Shown piece after piece: positions 1 through 7,887 of a DNA stretch of 64,000 nucleotides. The DNA lies in NCBI GenBank assembly GCA_040217155.1, contig JAVJNS010000018.1:248001-312000 (forward strand). Reading direction: 5' to 3'. The position numbers and the translations under genes are program-made. The notes below the pieces were generated by a model. The model did not search any database and had not been told where the DNA came from. It worked only from the letters and a program-made list of their open reading frames with translations. Source of the stretch: Pelagibius sp040217155. GTDB lineage: Bacteria > Pseudomonadota > Alphaproteobacteria > Kiloniellales > Kiloniellaceae. Position 1 is the first letter of the stretch, and each line of letters starts with the position of its first letter.

Positions 1-372
1 CTGCCCGCCGGCGCACGCGAGATCCGCATCCAGGGGGGCAGCGTGCCGATTCCTGAAACCCGAGAGTCCCTCGATAGCCGTACCGCCGTGCTGGGCGCCC
101 GGCCTGAGCACATCACCATCCGCGACGACGGCTCGCTGCGCGGCGAAGTCTTCGCCGTCGAATACATGGGTGCGCGCCAGATGATTACCGTGGACACGCC
201 GGCAGGGCGTTTACGCGTGCGTGCGCCCAATACCGTAGCCGTCGACTACGGCGAGACGGTGGGCCTGACCTTCGATGCCGAGCGGCTGGTGGTTTTCAAT
301 GGGGAGACGGACCGCGCGGTCGCCAGCACGCTTTTTGAGGCGCCGCTGGTGCGGGGGGGCGCCCATGGCTGA
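1..372 (+). CDS. ABC transporter ATP-binding protein, C-terminal part (5' end outside window)
   Basis: The reading frame is open from base 1 and ends at the TGA at 370-372, so only about the last 123 residues are present. The segment VLGARPEHITI opens a TOBE-type C-terminal domain as found in MalK/UgpC-like ATPases of carbohydrate importers; the nucleotide-binding domain must lie upstream of the window. The next gene encodes a second ATPase of the same class and overlaps this one by 8 bases. Tandem ATPases of this type are typical of the glycerol importer GlpVSTPQ of rhizobia, so this may be the GlpS-like partner; that is inference from context. The family call is firm, the substrate is not. 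Confidence 0.85.
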   Translation: MPAGAREIRIQGGSVPIPETRESLDSRTAVLGARPEHITIRDDGSLRGEVFAVEYMGARQMITVDTPAGRLRVRAPNTVAVDYGETVGLTFDAERLVVFNGETDRAVASTLFEAPLVRGGAHG

Positions 373-1423
373 GGCAGCACTCAAGTCGGTGACCAAGCGT
401 TTTGGCGAGACCACCGCCGTGTCGAACCTGTCGCTCAACATCACCGACGGCGAATTCATCGTGTTGCTCGGCCCGACGGGAGCCGGCAAGACGACCACCC
501 TGCGTCTCTTCGCCGGCCTCGACCGTCCTGAAGAGGGCTCTGTGGAGATCGCAGGCGAGGACGTAACCGCCCGGGCGCCGGCAGCGCGCGACGTGGCCTT
601 CGTCTTCCAGCAGTATTCGCTCTATCCGCACTACACTGTCTTCGAGAACCTGGCCTTTCCGCTGCGCGCGCCGGGACGCAAGCTTCCGGCGGAGGCGATT
701 CGACGTCGAGTCCGGGAGGTCGCCGAGATGCTGCGCATCGAAAGCAAACTGAAGAACAGGGCTACGGAGCTGTCGGGCGGCGAGATGCAGCGCGTCTCCA
801 TTGGCCGCGCCCTGGTGCGCGAGCCTAGTATGTTTCTCATGGACGAACCGCTGTCGTCCCTCGACGCCAAGCTGCGCGAGGATCTGCGCGTCGAGTTGAA
901 ACGCATTCAGCGCGAATTGGGCGCTACGATCGTCTACGTCACCCATGACCAACTGGAGGCCATGACCCTGGCCGACCGTATCGGCGTCCTCTCGGAGGGC
1001 CGGCTGGTTCAAGTCGACGATCCGCGCGAGATTTACGAACGCCCGGACAGCATCTATGCCGCGCAGCGCCTCGGCTCTCCTTCGATCAACTTGCTCGCGC
1101 CCGGCACCCTGGGCGTGCAGCACGGCCCGTCCGGCACGCGCACGCTGGGTGTGCGGCCGGAGGATGTGGTGCTGAACGGTGCCGGCGTGCCGGCCTCCGT
1201 CTTGACCCTGGAGCACCTGGGCGTCGAATCCATCGCGCTGCTTCAGGTGCCGGGAGCGAACGGGGCCGCGCAGCAAGTTCACGCCTTGCTCGGCTGCCAG
1301 CGCGGCATCGCCGAGGGCGACAGCGTCTCGGCCTCCGTACGGCCGGGAGCGGTGCTCTACTTCGACGACGCCGGCCGCCGCATTGCGGCAGGAAGCACCA
1401 CTTCAAGGGAGAGGCAGCCATGA
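365..1423 (+). CDS. ABC transporter ATP-binding protein (glycerol/sugar-importer type)
   Basis: This 352-residue ATPase energises an importer whose permeases and binding protein lie outside the window. Walker A is GPTGAGKT at residues 36-43, the signature LSGGEMQRV is near residue 136, Walker B ends MFLMDEP and the H-loop is VYVTHD. The C-terminal third is a TOBE region (LGVRPEDVVL). The ATG at 365 is chosen because it overlaps the end of the preceding ATPase gene and begins a normal NBD N-terminus; a longer in-frame start at 275 would run deep into the upstream gene. Its stop overlaps the DhaL start (ATGA), so it is translationally coupled to the dihydroxyacetone kinase genes. This suggests the imported substrate is a small polyol or ketose such as glycerol or dihydroxyacetone. 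Confidence 0.9.
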   Translation: MAEAALKSVTKRFGETTAVSNLSLNITDGEFIVLLGPTGAGKTTTLRLFAGLDRPEEGSVEIAGEDVTARAPAARDVAFVFQQYSLYPHYTVFENLAFPLRAPGRKLPAEAIRRRVREVAEMLRIESKLKNRATELSGGEMQRVSIGRALVREPSMFLMDEPLSSLDAKLREDLRVELKRIQRELGATIVYVTHDQLEAMTLADRIGVLSEGRLVQVDDPREIYERPDSIYAAQRLGSPSINLLAPGTLGVQHGPSGTRTLGVRPEDVVLNGAGVPASVLTLEHLGVESIALLQVPGANGAAQQVHALLGCQRGIAEGDSVSASVRPGAVLYFDDAGRRIAAGSTTSRERQP

Positions 1424-2034
1424 CCGCCGCTCAAGTGACTCTATCGCTTCAACGGCTGATCGAGGCTGCGCAAGCGACTGTCGCCGCTCACGCCGAAGAA
1501 CTGACCGCGCTCGACCAAGCGATCGGCGACGGCGATCACGGCCACAACATGGTGCGTGGCTTCACGGCCATGCAGGCGGCCGCCGCGGAGATTGCTGCCC
1601 AGCCCTTCGGCAAGGCCCTGCACAAGGCCGGCATGACCTTGGTGATGAAGGTTGGTGGCGCTTCCGGACCGCTTTACGGTTCGCTGCTCATGGCCATGGG
1701 CAAGGCGCGGGAAGACGCGCCGACGGATAGCGCCGCTCTCGCGGCAGTCGTCCAAGCCGGGGTCGAGGCCGTTAAGGCGCGCGGTAAATCCGATGCCGGC
1801 GCCAAAACCATGCTCGATGTTCTGGTGCCGGTACAGGCTGCTCTGGCAGAGGGTGGTGGCATCGCCGCAGTGCGCTCTGCCGCCGACGCGGGGTTGGCCG
1901 CCACGAAGCCAATGCTCGCGACCAAGGGGCGCGCGTCCTTCCTGGGCGAGCGGTCGATTGGGCACCTCGATCCGGGTGCCCGCTCCTGCGCGTTGCTGGT
2001 GCACGCGGTTTGTGACGTCTTGGAGGAAGAATGA
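1420..2034 (+). CDS. dhaL: dihydroxyacetone kinase, ADP-binding subunit DhaL
   Basis: DhaL carries the permanently bound ADP/ATP that passes phosphate from DhaM to the ketose held by DhaK, in the cytoplasm. The 204-residue product has the family marks: AIGDGDHGHNM near the N-terminus (metal-chelating Asp residues), KVGGASGPLYG in the middle and GHLDPGARS near the C-terminus. Length fits the PTS-dependent DhaL (about 210 residues), not a fused ATP-dependent kinase. It overlaps both neighbours by ATGA. Unusually, dhaK is not adjacent but lies 2.8 kb downstream after the phosphate-relay genes. A related ketose such as erythrulose is possible as substrate, since DhaKL paralogues are known to differ in specificity. 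Confidence 0.93.
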   Translation: MTAAQVTLSLQRLIEAAQATVAAHAEELTALDQAIGDGDHGHNMVRGFTAMQAAAAEIAAQPFGKALHKAGMTLVMKVGGASGPLYGSLLMAMGKAREDAPTDSAALAAVVQAGVEAVKARGKSDAGAKTMLDVLVPVQAALAEGGGIAAVRSAADAGLAATKPMLATKGRASFLGERSIGHLDPGARSCALLVHAVCDVLEEE

Positions 2035-2420
2035 CCGATACCGTTTCCATAGTGATCGTCTCGCACTCGGCCGAGGTGGCCAAGGGCGCTGCCGACATGG
2101 TGCGGCAGATGGTCGGCGAAGAAGTGCGCGTGGCCTTCTGCGGGGGCAACAGCGAGGGCGGATTGGGAACCGACGTGGCGGCCATTCTTGAGGCTATCCA
2201 GGCAGTCTATTCATCCAAGGGCGTGGCGGTGCTGGTCGATCTCGGCGGAGCGGAGACCAACAGCGAAATGGCCATCGAGATGCTGCCTGAAGGAGAAAGC
2301 GAAAACGTGAGAATCTGCAATGCACCGATTGTCGAGGGCGCGGTGATGGCGGCGACCGAAGCCGCTGGAGGCTCGTCCTTGACCGCGGTCTGTGCCACCG
2401 CCGAGGATTTCCAGTCATGA
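2031..2420 (+). CDS. dhaM: PTS-dependent dihydroxyacetone kinase phosphotransferase subunit DhaM (EIIA-Man-like domain only)
   Basis: This 129-residue protein matches the N-terminal EIIA-like domain of DhaM, which takes phosphate from HPr and rephosphorylates ADP on DhaL. The active-site histidine is in IVIVSHSAEVAKG near residue 11. GGNSEGGLGTD and LVDLGGAETNSEMA are the other conserved blocks. In E. coli DhaM the EIIA domain is fused to HPr and a partial EI; here HPr and EI are separate downstream genes, so this is the single-domain form. The start overlaps the dhaL stop (ATGA) and the stop overlaps the HPr start. Confidence 0.92.
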   Translation: MTDTVSIVIVSHSAEVAKGAADMVRQMVGEEVRVAFCGGNSEGGLGTDVAAILEAIQAVYSSKGVAVLVDLGGAETNSEMAIEMLPEGESENVRICNAPIVEGAVMAATEAAGGSSLTAVCATAEDFQS

Positions 2421-2713
2421 GCGAAATTGAGCCAATGGAGGATTGGGTTTCCGATGCCGCGGTGATCCGCGACCCGACGGGCTTGCATGCCCGCCCCGCC
2501 GTCAAGCTGACGAAATTGGCCAAAACTTTCGAGGCTGCCGTCGAGGTCCGCACCGAGAATAAAGATGTTTGGACCAACGCCAAATCGCCCAACAAGGTCA
2601 TGAAACTGAAGGCCGCGCATGGCGAGCCACTGCTGATCCGCGCGGCCGGCAGCGACGCGCAGGCCGCGGTGACGGCTCTGGTCGATCTCGTGGACAGGGA
2701 CTTTGATGGCTGA
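2417..2713 (+). CDS. HPr family phosphocarrier protein
   Basis: HPr relays phosphate from enzyme I to DhaM. The 98-residue product has the active-site signature GLHARPAVKL, whose His accepts the phosphate, and a regulatory-site-like segment NAKSPNKVMKLKA with a serine near the position phosphorylated by HPr kinase in other bacteria. It is slightly longer than a typical HPr (85-90 residues) because of an acidic N-terminal extension of about 14 residues. It overlaps dhaM by ATGA and the enzyme I gene by 8 bases. Its place inside the dha operon suggests a dedicated rather than a global HPr. Confidence 0.93.
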   Translation: MSEIEPMEDWVSDAAVIRDPTGLHARPAVKLTKLAKTFEAAVEVRTENKDVWTNAKSPNKVMKLKAAHGEPLLIRAAGSDAQAAVTALVDLVDRDFDG

Positions 2714-4355
2714 ACGGACAACCGAAGCCGCGCCGACAGCGGTGTTCGAGGGCATCGCCGTCAGCGGCGGCATCGCCCTGGGGCCACTTCACCTGTTGAG
2801 CGGTTCGGTCGAAAAAGCGCGCAGGGCCGGCAGCCCGGCCTCGGAGGCCGCAGCTCTGCAGACCGTGCTGGATGAAGCCGCCGCGGCGCTCCAGGCGCTG
2901 ATCGAGGCCGAGGACAGCCTGGCCGGCGACATTCTGGAATTCCAGCTGGCATTGCTCGAAGACGACGACATTACTGGGCCGGTCTTCGAGGCCATCGCCG
3001 GCGGCGCGGCGGCCGATGTGGCCTGGGCGACAAAGCTGGATGCCGAGATCGCCGACTACCGCAGCGGCGGCGACGATGTCCTTGCGGCCCGTGCCGAAGA
3101 TCTCAACGATCTGAAGACAAGGGTACTGCGCCACCTAGCCGGAAATGGCGGCGGACTTGCCGAGGCGCCCCCTGGCGCCATCCTTGTGGCGGAGGACCTG
3201 ACCCCCTCACTCTTTCTCGACATCGATTGGAGCCGGCTTGGCGGCGCTGCGACAGTTGGCGGCAGTCCGACCAGCCATGTCTCCATCCTGGCCAGGGCTC
3301 GCGGCGTCAGCCTGATTGTCGGCACGAAGTTTCCACTTGCTGCGCTGCCGGCAGGCGGTACCGCAATCCTCGATGCCGTGGCCGGCCGGCTGACGATCAA
3401 TCCGGATGAGCAGGCGCAAGCCGTGGCGGAAGCCGCGGCCGCCGAGCGTGCCACCCGGCGGCAGGCGGCAGCCGCCGTCGAATGTCAGCCCGCCCGTACC
3501 GCCGACGGCAGGTCTGTCCGAATTCTGGCCAACATCGATGCTGCGCCGCTGCTCGAAGAGTTCTCACCGGAAATTTGCGACGGTATCGGGTTGACACGTA
3601 CCGAGTTTCTTTTCGAAGGCGGCCGTCAGCCGAACGAAGATGAGCAGCTCGCATTCTACCGCCGCCTGCTCGACTGGGCCGGCGGACGGCCAGTGACAGT
3701 GCGCACGCTGGATGCCGGCGGAGACAAGCCGCTGCCAGGCGTCACCATCGACGGCGAAACCAACCCCTTTCTCGGGGTACGCGGCCTGCGACTCTCCTTT
3801 GTGCGGCCCGAGCTCTTCCGCTGCCAGCTGCGGGCTCTGGCGCGGGCGGCAGTCGAGGGCAACCTGAAGGTCATGCTGCCCATGGTTACCGCGCCCTGGG
3901 AACTGTCCCAGGCCCGCACCATGCTGCACGAGGAAATCGCCGACCTCAAAGCGGCTGGTATCGCCTGCGCGCGGCCCAGCCTGGGGATTATGATCGAAGT
4001 GCCGGCGGCGGCGCTCATGGCCGCCGACTTCGACGCCGACTTCTATTCCATCGGCTCGAACGACCTCATTCAGTATACCGCCGCTTCCGCGCGCGACAAT
4101 CCAGCGGTTGCGGCACTCGCAGATCCACAGACGCCGGCGGTCCTGGAACTGATCCGCCGCGTGGTGATGGCGGGGTCGGCGCGCGGCGTCGAAGTCAGTC
4201 TCTGCGGCGAGATGGCCTCGACCCCCGGCCTTGTCGCAAGCCTGCTGGACTGCGGGCTGTTTGTGCTAAGCTGTGCACCGGCGCAGATTGGCCCGGTCAA
4301 GCTGGCCATTGCGCAATGCGGCAGCAGCGGGGGAAACGGCACGGACCATGGCTGA
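2706..4355 (+). CDS. phosphoenolpyruvate-protein phosphotransferase (PTS enzyme I)
   Basis: Enzyme I autophosphorylates from PEP and passes phosphate to HPr. The 549-residue protein has the phospho-histidine segment GGSPTSHVSILARARG near residue 190. The PEP-binding domain follows: DGIGLTRTEFLF, RTLDAGGDKPLPG, IMIEVPAAALMA, DFYSIGSNDLIQY and the active-site Cys in VSLCGEMAS. Length is standard for a free EI without a GAF or EIIA fusion. The ATG at 2706 overlaps the HPr stop; a TTG directly before it is a less likely start. It lies within the dha operon, so it is likely the PEP entry point for this kinase. Confidence 0.93.
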   Translation: MAERTTEAAPTAVFEGIAVSGGIALGPLHLLSGSVEKARRAGSPASEAAALQTVLDEAAAALQALIEAEDSLAGDILEFQLALLEDDDITGPVFEAIAGGAAADVAWATKLDAEIADYRSGGDDVLAARAEDLNDLKTRVLRHLAGNGGGLAEAPPGAILVAEDLTPSLFLDIDWSRLGGAATVGGSPTSHVSILARARGVSLIVGTKFPLAALPAGGTAILDAVAGRLTINPDEQAQAVAEAAAAERATRRQAAAAVECQPARTADGRSVRILANIDAAPLLEEFSPEICDGIGLTRTEFLFEGGRQPNEDEQLAFYRRLLDWAGGRPVTVRTLDAGGDKPLPGVTIDGETNPFLGVRGLRLSFVRPELFRCQLRALARAAVEGNLKVMLPMVTAPWELSQARTMLHEEIADLKAAGIACARPSLGIMIEVPAAALMAADFDADFYSIGSNDLIQYTAASARDNPAVAALADPQTPAVLELIRRVVMAGSARGVEVSLCGEMASTPGLVASLLDCGLFVLSCAPAQIGPVKLAIAQCGSSGGNGTDHG

Positions 4356-4800
4356 CGATGCTCCTCAAGCCGACACCGATCCCGTTGCCGAGTACAAGAC
4401 TTTGCTGCGGCGCTATCTGGAGCGCCGTCCATCGGGGACGCGCCAAAAGCTGGCTGAGGCTTTCGGCACGCACAAGAGCTTCATCTCCCAGGTTACCAAT
4501 CCGGCCTACCGTGTGCCGCTGCCGGCGCAGCACATTCCGGCGATGTTTCGCGTATGCCACCTGAGCGAGGAAGAGCAGCAGGGCTTCCTCAGAGTCTATG
4601 GCCGGGCGCATCCGGCGCAGTCGGCGGCCATTGAGGAACTCGCCTCTATTGAAAAAGACGTGCTGCGCATACCGCTGCCTCATTCTATGGATGAGGAGCG
4701 TCGGCGCCAGGTGCGCCACTTGATCCAGGAGTTCGCCGAGCGGGTGATTGCCCTGGTCCAGTCGGATCGGGAACCGGCGTCGGGCGGGCGCCGAAAATAG
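4348..4800 (+). CDS. helix-turn-helix-like protein of the dha operon, function unknown
   Basis: This 150-residue protein begins at an ATG overlapping the enzyme I stop. Residues about 30-60 (TRQKLAEAFGTHKSFISQV, then VPLPAQHIPAMF) look like a helix-turn-helix of the phage-repressor type: an AxxFGxxKSFISQ turn and recognition helix, followed by a hydrophobic helix. The C-terminal half is charged and helical (MDEERRRQVRHLIQEF) and may be a dimerisation segment. There is no recognisable effector domain. Placed between the phosphate-relay genes and dhaK, it may act as the operon's regulator in place of a DhaR-type activator; this is inference. I do not recognise a named family. Confidence 0.7.
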   Translation: MADDAPQADTDPVAEYKTLLRRYLERRPSGTRQKLAEAFGTHKSFISQVTNPAYRVPLPAQHIPAMFRVCHLSEEEQQGFLRVYGRAHPAQSAAIEELASIEKDVLRIPLPHSMDEERRRQVRHLIQEFAERVIALVQSDREPASGGRRK

Positions 4801-4846
4801 ACCCCAGCGACAAAGCGATAGAATTGACGAGAGGGAGAACCAGCCC

Positions 4847-5851
4847 ATGAAGAAGCTGATGAATGCCGTTGATGATGTCCTGACCGAAAGCTTGCGCGGT
4901 TTTGGACGCGCCCACGCGGACATCGTCTCGGTGAGTCTCGATCCCATGTACGTGACGCGGAAGGCCGCACCAAAACAGGGCAAAGTCGCCTTGATATCCG
5001 GCGGCGGCTCCGGTCACGAGCCGCTCCACGCCGGCTTCGTCGGCCACGGCATGCTCGATGGCGCCTGTCCGGGGCAGGTCTTCACTTCACCGACGCCGGA
5101 TCAGATGCTGGCCGCAGCTGAGGCGGTCGATGGCGGCGCCGGCACCCTCTTCATCGTCAAGAACTACGCCGGCGACGTGATGAACTTCGAGATGGCGGCG
5201 GAGATGGCGCCCGATGCCTTTGGCGGCGAAACCGCCACCGTGCTCACCAACGACGACGTTTCGGTTGAAAATTCCACCCACAGCCAGGGCCGGCGCGGCG
5301 TCGCGGCCACCGTGGTGCTGGAGAAGATTGTCGGTGCGGCTGCCGAAGCCGGTGCCGGGCTCGCCGACTGCGTGGCGCTGGGCGAGCGGGTCAACAAGGC
5401 GTCCGGATCGATGGGTGTCGCGCTGAGCAGCTGCACTGTGCCGGCGGCGGGCAAGCCCAATTTCGAACTGGCCGACAACGAGATCGAGCTCGGTGTCGGG
5501 ATCCACGGGGAGCCGGGGCGCAAACGCACGGAGATGATGACCGCCGATGTCCTGGCCGCGACGCTTGTGGAGGCGATCTGCGAAGACCTTCTACCGGACA
5601 AAGGCCAGGAGATTCTGCTGTTGGTCAACGGCATGGGCGGGACGCCGCTGCTGGAGCTTTACGGCATGTACGATGCGGCGGCGCGCGAAGCCGACCGCCG
5701 CGGCTTGAGCGTCGCCCGTTCGCTGGTCGGTAACTACTGTACCTCGCTGGAGATGGCCGGCTGCTCGATCACCCTGGTGAAGCTCGATGCGGAGATGGCG
5801 TCCTACTGGGATGCGCCGGTTCATGCGGCGGCGCTGCGCTGGGGAATGTAA
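4847..5851 (+). CDS. dhaK: dihydroxyacetone kinase, substrate-binding subunit DhaK
   Basis: DhaK binds dihydroxyacetone (or a related ketose) covalently through a histidine hemiaminal so that DhaL can phosphorylate it. The 334-residue protein has ISGGGSGHEPLHAGFVGHG (His near 57), the Asp in NYAGDVMNF (near 109) and the covalent-binding His in LGVGIHGEPG (near 220), matching the three catalytic positions of E. coli DhaK. The ATG at 4847 is preceded by GAGGGAGAA as ribosome binding site. A spacer of 46 bases separates it from the HTH-like gene. Length matches a stand-alone DhaK. Confidence 0.95.
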   Translation: MKKLMNAVDDVLTESLRGFGRAHADIVSVSLDPMYVTRKAAPKQGKVALISGGGSGHEPLHAGFVGHGMLDGACPGQVFTSPTPDQMLAAAEAVDGGAGTLFIVKNYAGDVMNFEMAAEMAPDAFGGETATVLTNDDVSVENSTHSQGRRGVAATVVLEKIVGAAAEAGAGLADCVALGERVNKASGSMGVALSSCTVPAAGKPNFELADNEIELGVGIHGEPGRKRTEMMTADVLAATLVEAICEDLLPDKGQEILLLVNGMGGTPLLELYGMYDAAAREADRRGLSVARSLVGNYCTSLEMAGCSITLVKLDAEMASYWDAPVHAAALRWGM

Positions 5852-5936
5852 GCCGCCGCGCTATCTTCACTGATTTCGTGCTAAAAGCGGAGGGGGCAAA
5901 GCCCTTAAGGCAGCACTGATCGCGCAGGGAGGAAGA

Positions 5937-7061
5937 ATGAAGACCAAGGCCGCAGTCCTGCACGAGACGGGTCGTCCGCGGCCCTACGCCGAAAGCCGGC
6001 CGCTGATCATCGAGGAGCTGGATCTTGATCCGCCGGGCGAGAATGAAGTCCTGGTGCGGATCGGCGCCGCGGGTCTCTGTCATTCCGATCTCTCTGTCAT
6101 CAGCGGTGACCGGCCGCGTCCGGTGCCGATGGCGCTCGGCCATGAGGCCGCGGGCGAGGTGGTCGAGGTCGGCAAGGGAGTCGCGGACTTGGCCTCCGGT
6201 GATCACGTGGTGATGATTTTTGTGCCGAGTTGCGGCCACTGCCTGCCCTGTATGGAAGGGCGGCCGGCACTCTGCGAACCGGGCGCGCAGTCAAACGGCG
6301 TCGGTACCCTGCTGTCAGGCGCGCGGCGCCTGCACCTCGCTGACAAAATCGTCAATCACCACATGGGCGTTTCCGCTTTTGCCGAGTATGCCGTCTGCGC
6401 CCGGGCATCTCTGGTGAAGATCGACAAGGATCTGCCACTGGAGGAAGCGGCCCTCTTCGGCTGCGCCGTGCTGACCGGCGTCGGCGCCGTGGTCAACACG
6501 GCGAGGATCGCTCCCGGTAGCTCCGTAGCCGTCGTCGGACTCGGCGGGGTCGGACTCAATGCCCTGCTTGGCGCCATCGCCGCCGGGGCGGAACGCATCG
6601 TCGCCGTCGACATCCATGAGAATAAGTTGGCTTTCGCCCGTCAGCTCGGAGCCACCGACACTTACAATGCCACAGACGAAGACTGCGTCGAGCAGATCAA
6701 GTCGGCGACCGCGGGCGGCGTCGACTATGCTTTCGAAATGGCCGGTTCGGTCAAAGCTATGGACCTCTGCTATCGCGTGACCCGGCGTGGCGGCACCACG
6801 GTGACCGCGGGCCTGTCGCATCCCGATCATCGCTTTGAGGTGCAGCATGTCAGCCTCGTGGCCGAGGAGCGCACGGTGAAAGGCAGCTACATCGGCAGCT
6901 GCGTGCCCTTGCGCGATGTGCCGCGCTACATCAACCTCTACCGGCGCGGGCGGCTGCCGGTTGACCGGCTGATGAGCGACCGGCTGACTCTCGAGCAGAT
7001 CAACGAAGGCTTCGACCGCCTGGCCGAGGGCCACACCGTGCGCCAGATTGTCACGCCTTAG
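5937..7061 (+). CDS. zinc-dependent alcohol dehydrogenase (MDR superfamily)
   Basis: A 374-residue medium-chain dehydrogenase. The catalytic zinc site is AAGLCHSDLSV (Cys near 48) with ALGHEAAGEV. The structural zinc lobe CGHCLPCMEGRPALC supplies four cysteines, and the Rossmann motif is VVGLGGVGLNAL. A strong GGAGGAAG site precedes the ATG. It resembles class III-type/AdhB alcohol dehydrogenases more than glycerol dehydrogenases, so the substrate is uncertain. As last gene of the dha operon it may oxidise the imported polyol to the ketone that DhaKLM then phosphorylates; that is inference. An 85-base spacer after dhaK could hold its own promoter. Confidence 0.88.
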   Translation: MKTKAAVLHETGRPRPYAESRPLIIEELDLDPPGENEVLVRIGAAGLCHSDLSVISGDRPRPVPMALGHEAAGEVVEVGKGVADLASGDHVVMIFVPSCGHCLPCMEGRPALCEPGAQSNGVGTLLSGARRLHLADKIVNHHMGVSAFAEYAVCARASLVKIDKDLPLEEAALFGCAVLTGVGAVVNTARIAPGSSVAVVGLGGVGLNALLGAIAAGAERIVAVDIHENKLAFARQLGATDTYNATDEDCVEQIKSATAGGVDYAFEMAGSVKAMDLCYRVTRRGGTTVTAGLSHPDHRFEVQHVSLVAEERTVKGSYIGSCVPLRDVPRYINLYRRGRLPVDRLMSDRLTLEQINEGFDRLAEGHTVRQIVTP

Positions 7062-7113
7062 ACGGGTTCATGACCGGCCGGAAGTGCCGCTCTCTTGTCG
7101 TCCCGATCCTTCC

Positions 7114-7779
7114 CTAGGCAATCGAGGTCGGCGAGATGCCGAGTCCCTCCTCCAGCACCATGGCGATGCGGATTTCGCGGGCGCGGCGGATGTGCGCGCG
7201 CATCAGGCTCTCGGCCCGCTCGGCATCGCCCTCGCCGATGGCTTCGACAATGGCGCGGTGCTCAGCTTGGGACTCACCCGCCCGGAGCTTTGCGGCCAAG
7301 GTGGTCGGGCCGAGCAGCAACAGGGTGGTGGAGAAAGTCGCCACCGCGCTGCTCAGGTAGCGGTTGTTGGCTGCCTCGCAGAGCGCTTGATGAAACAGTT
7401 TGTTGAGTTTGGCCAGGGCCGCCGGGTCGTCGCCATGTTCGGTCTCTTTGATCAGGATGGCGTTAAGCCGCTGCAGGTCATTGGCCGTGGCGCCAAGGGC
7501 GGCAAAGCGGGCCGCGCTGCCTTCCAGGATTTCGCGCAGGTCGTAGAGTTCCTGGATTGCTTCCAAGGACAACTCGGCGACCTTGGCGCCGTTGCGGGCG
7601 TCGAGCGTGACCAGGCCGTCGCGGGCGAGGCGCTGCAGTGCCTCGCGGATCGGTGTGCGGCTGATCCCCAACTGAGCGGCAAAAGTGGTTTCGCCGATCC
7701 GCTGGCCCGGCGTCAGTTCGCCCTCTGCAATGGCCGCGCACAGCGCTCCATAGGCCCGTTCCGCTAGGCTCTCCGTCAC
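7114..7779 (-). CDS. GntR family transcriptional regulator (FCD domain)
   Basis: A 221-residue regulator with an N-terminal winged helix (LAERAYGALCAAIAEGEL, then GISRTPIREALQRL as recognition helix) and a C-terminal all-helical FCD ligand-binding domain (residues about 85-210; LYDLREILEGSAARFAA). The GTG at 7779 is chosen because AGAGGAGG lies 6-7 bases upstream; an ATG at 7824 would add 15 residues and has no ribosome site. It is divergent from tcuA, and the shared 108-base interval contains a TGTATACA palindrome, so it probably controls tcuAB and itself. Other bacteria use a LysR-type TcuR for this job. Confidence 0.88.
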   Translation of the reverse strand: MTESLAERAYGALCAAIAEGELTPGQRIGETTFAAQLGISRTPIREALQRLARDGLVTLDARNGAKVAELSLEAIQELYDLREILEGSAARFAALGATANDLQRLNAILIKETEHGDDPAALAKLNKLFHQALCEAANNRYLSSAVATFSTTLLLLGPTTLAAKLRAGESQAEHRAIVEAIGEGDAERAESLMRAHIRRAREIRIAMVLEEGLGISPTSIA

Positions 7780-7836
7780 GTGATGCCTCCTCTGGCCACT
7801 GCTGGCTCCAGGATGGTTGATCATTGAAGTATATTT

Positions 7837-7844
7837 ATGTATAC
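7837..7844. promoter_or_regulatory. TGTATACA palindrome, candidate GntR operator
   Basis: A perfect 8-base palindrome sits in the divergent interval between the GntR gene and tcuA, within an A+T-rich patch (7825-7850). GntR/FCD regulators often bind short dyads with a TNGTNNNACNA-like core, so this is the likeliest operator. No second copy is obvious in the interval. Confidence 0.4.
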
Positions 7845-7887
7845 AAAAGTCGACAAGTAGTGAAACGACTGAATCGGGAGGCGGAAC

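Noticed and set aside
296..1282. Long open frame antisense to the second ABC ATPase gene
   Set aside because: It is a high-G+C shadow: the sense frame has intact Walker and signature motifs, while the antisense product shows no recognisable domain.
7048..7767. Plus-strand frame of 239 codons opposite the GntR gene
   Set aside because: The minus-strand product has a complete winged helix and FCD domain; the plus frame is compositionally biased and unrelated to known proteins.
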